This document shows, in pieces, positions 4,106-5,546 of a stretch of 5,546 nucleotides of DNA. The DNA lies in assembly GCA_946617545.1 (NCBI GenBank), contig CAMOKK010000096.1:1-5546 (forward strand), written 5' to 3'. Under the pieces are notes generated by a model that worked only from the letters and a program-made list of their open reading frames with translations, was not told where the DNA came from and did not search any database. Position 1 is the first letter of the stretch; every line of letters begins with the position of its first letter. Made by a program: the position numbers and the translations under genes. This DNA comes from an uncultured Bacteroidales bacterium (GTDB lineage: Bacteria; Bacteroidota; Bacteroidia; Bacteroidales; UBA932).

Positions 4106-5546
4106 GGTCATATCCAGGAATGTGGGAGTGGCCCTCCTGGTGAGCGCCCTCTTCATGCTGTTGTCGGTGGTGGTTTCGCTCATCGACGGGGGAGACAGTG
4201 CCCTGGCACCGCTCCTGATCAGTTTCACCATTACCTTCAGCCTGGGTATCTTCCCCTTCATCTTTACCCGCAAGAACGCCCAGATTTCCCTTCGGGACGG
4301 CTTCATGATTATTTTCCTGTCCTGGCTCCTGTCCTTTATTTTCGGAGCCCTGCCGTATGCCCTCTGGGGCGGGCCGTTCACGGTAATCAACGCCTGGTTC
4401 GAGAGTGTCTCCGGTTTCACCACTACGGGTGCCACCATCCTGGAAGATGTGGAAGCCCTGCCCCGGAGTCTGATTTTCTGGCGTGCCTCCACGCATTTTA
4501 TCGGTGGTTTGGGCGTTGTGGTGTTCCTGCTGCTGATTATTCCCAATACCTCGCCCATCCGCCTGAGGCTCACCAATATGGAGCTGTCACAGCTGTCCCG
4601 GGAAGATTATCGCAGCCGGGCCAACAAGTCCGTCTATATCTTCGCGTCCGTGTTCCTGGGGCTGGCCGTCGTGGCCTTCGTTAGCTATATGCTGGCCGGG
4701 ATGGACTGGTTCGATGCCATCTGCCATGCCTTCAGCGTCTGCGCCACGGGCGGTTTCTCCACCCGGAACCTGAGTATCGCCGGCTTTGGCTCCGACACCA
4801 TCTCCATTCTCACCATCGCGTTCATGTTCCTGGGCTCCATCCACTTCGGCATCATCTTCATGGTGCTGGTGGGCCGCTCGCTCAGGCCCCTGAACAACCC
4901 CATCCTGAAATTCTATTTCTTCTCCTTGGCCATCATTTCCGTGATTACGGCCCTTTCCCTGAAATTCCAGGGATCGGCCGATATTTCCTGGGGACGGGCC
5001 TTCCTGAACAGTACTTTCCAGGTGGTGAGCTATTCTTCCACATCGGGCCTGGCCATTGCAGACAATTCCTCCTGGCCGGCGCTGGCGGGCTTCATGCTCA
5101 TCCTGGTGTCGCTGGTGTGCGGCTGTGCCGGTTCCACCAGCGGCGGTCTCAAGGCCGACCGTTTCGTGGTGCTGTTCAAAGCCATCCGCATGCAGATTCG
5201 AAAGACCCTCTATCCCTCCACCATTTTTGAGGTGCGCTTGGGCCGCAGAATCCTGCACGACGAAGAAATTTATCCGCACATCCTCTACATAGCCCTGTAC
5301 TTTGTGCTGGTGGGCATATCGGCCGTCCTGTGCATGCTGGTGGGAGACCCGCACGACCATGCCCTCCTGGGCTCCCTGGCTTCCCTGAGCAACGTGGGGC
5401 CTTCCCTCGGGGATATCGGCTCCATGGGCAATTACAACATGGAACCGCCGATGCTCAAGTTCATCTTCTCCTTCGACATGTTCCTGGGCCGCGTGGAAAT
5501 CTATCCTGTCCTGGCAGCACTGGGTCTTTTTAACCGGAAGTATTAG
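4095..5546 (+). CDS. trkH: TrkH/KtrB-family potassium transporter, membrane subunit
   Basis: Integral inner-membrane K+ (or Na+-coupled K+) translocation subunit of 483 residues, full length for TrkH and complete, since TAG ends at the last base of the window. Four TM-pore loop-TM repeats are visible through their filter loops: GFTTTGAT (107-114), CATGGFST (216-223), SYSSTSGLA (312-320, key Gly318) and SNVGPSLG (432-439, key Gly435). Also present are FWR-x3-HFIGGLG (128-140), the glycine-rich intramembrane gate loop GCAGSTSGGLK (343-353), and the conserved arginine in GRVEI (465-469, Arg466). The third filter has TSGL where TTGF-like sequences are usual, and the fourth has PSLG rather than PGLG. 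Translation starts at a GTG overlapping the HAMP-protein gene by 11 bp. TrkH normally works with the cytoplasmic NAD/ATP-binding ring protein TrkA. No trkA is seen in the window; it may lie downstream or elsewhere. Transport of K+ rather than Na+ is family inference. Confidence 0.94.
   Translation: MNLKVISRNVGVALLVSALFMLLSVVVSLIDGGDSALAPLLISFTITFSLGIFPFIFTRKNAQISLRDGFMIIFLSWLLSFIFGALPYALWGGPFTVINAWFESVSGFTTTGATILEDVEALPRSLIFWRASTHFIGGLGVVVFLLLIIPNTSPIRLRLTNMELSQLSREDYRSRANKSVYIFASVFLGLAVVAFVSYMLAGMDWFDAICHAFSVCATGGFSTRNLSIAGFGSDTISILTIAFMFLGSIHFGIIFMVLVGRSLRPLNNPILKFYFFSLAIISVITALSLKFQGSADISWGRAFLNSTFQVVSYSSTSGLAIADNSSWPALAGFMLILVSLVCGCAGSTSGGLKADRFVVLFKAIRMQIRKTLYPSTIFEVRLGRRILHDEEIYPHILYIALYFVLVGISAVLCMLVGDPHDHALLGSLASLSNVGPSLGDIGSMGNYNMEPPMLKFIFSFDMFLGRVEIYPVLAALGLFNRKY

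Noticed and set aside
4587..5360. 257-codon reverse open frame within trkH
   Set aside because: Antisense to the filter-loop-bearing TrkH frame, rich in His, Gln, Gly and Glu with no domain pattern. The same applies to the reverse frame at 3791-4576.

Overview
The window looks like a chromosomal piece of a Bacteroidota genome, most likely order Bacteroidales, from a relatively GC-rich lineage (coding GC looks to be roughly 55-60% by eye). The main reason is the promoter signature: the intergenic gap at 3165-3277 holds two exact copies of TATCTTTG, one on each strand, which fit the TAnnTTTG -7 element of the Bacteroidota primary sigma factor. Most starts also lack a strong Shine-Dalgarno. The genus cannot be read from this sequence; Alistipes-like or Cryptobacteroides-like lineages are only guesses.

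Layout. (1) 1-55: very AT-rich (11 of 55 bases are G or C), probably the 3' tail of an upstream gene touching the next start. (2) 56-775, plus: a complete FabG-type 3-oxoacyl-ACP reductase. Its sequence resembles the FabG paralogues of aryl polyene/flexirubin pigment clusters more than housekeeping FabG, so it may be the last gene of such a cluster lying to the left. (3) 772-1959, minus: a PLP-dependent class I aminotransferase, convergent with fabG, the two stop codons sharing the palindrome TTAA. (4) 1962-3164, minus: a ROK-family repressor, upstream partner of the aminotransferase with only 2 nt between them. (5) 3165-3277: AT-rich divergent promoter region with an AATAAA/TTTATT inverted repeat. 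(6) 3278-4105, plus (or from 3260): a two-TM protein with an extracytoplasmic helical domain and a HAMP-like segment but no output domain. (7) 4095-5546, plus: a complete TrkH/KtrB-type cation transporter subunit, with a GTG start inside the end of the previous gene.

How they work together. There are two divergent operons: ROK regulator-aminotransferase leftward and HAMP sensor-TrkH rightward. The ROK protein has lost the sugar-kinase phosphate-binding motif but keeps its DNA-binding and zinc motifs, so it is a transcription factor. Its plausible targets are its own promoter and perhaps the divergent one. The most unusual item is the output-less HAMP protein translationally coupled to TrkH. 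It could be a membrane sensor or accessory subunit acting directly on potassium uptake, which is inference from context. No RNA genes, CRISPR arrays, mobile elements or phage genes were seen.
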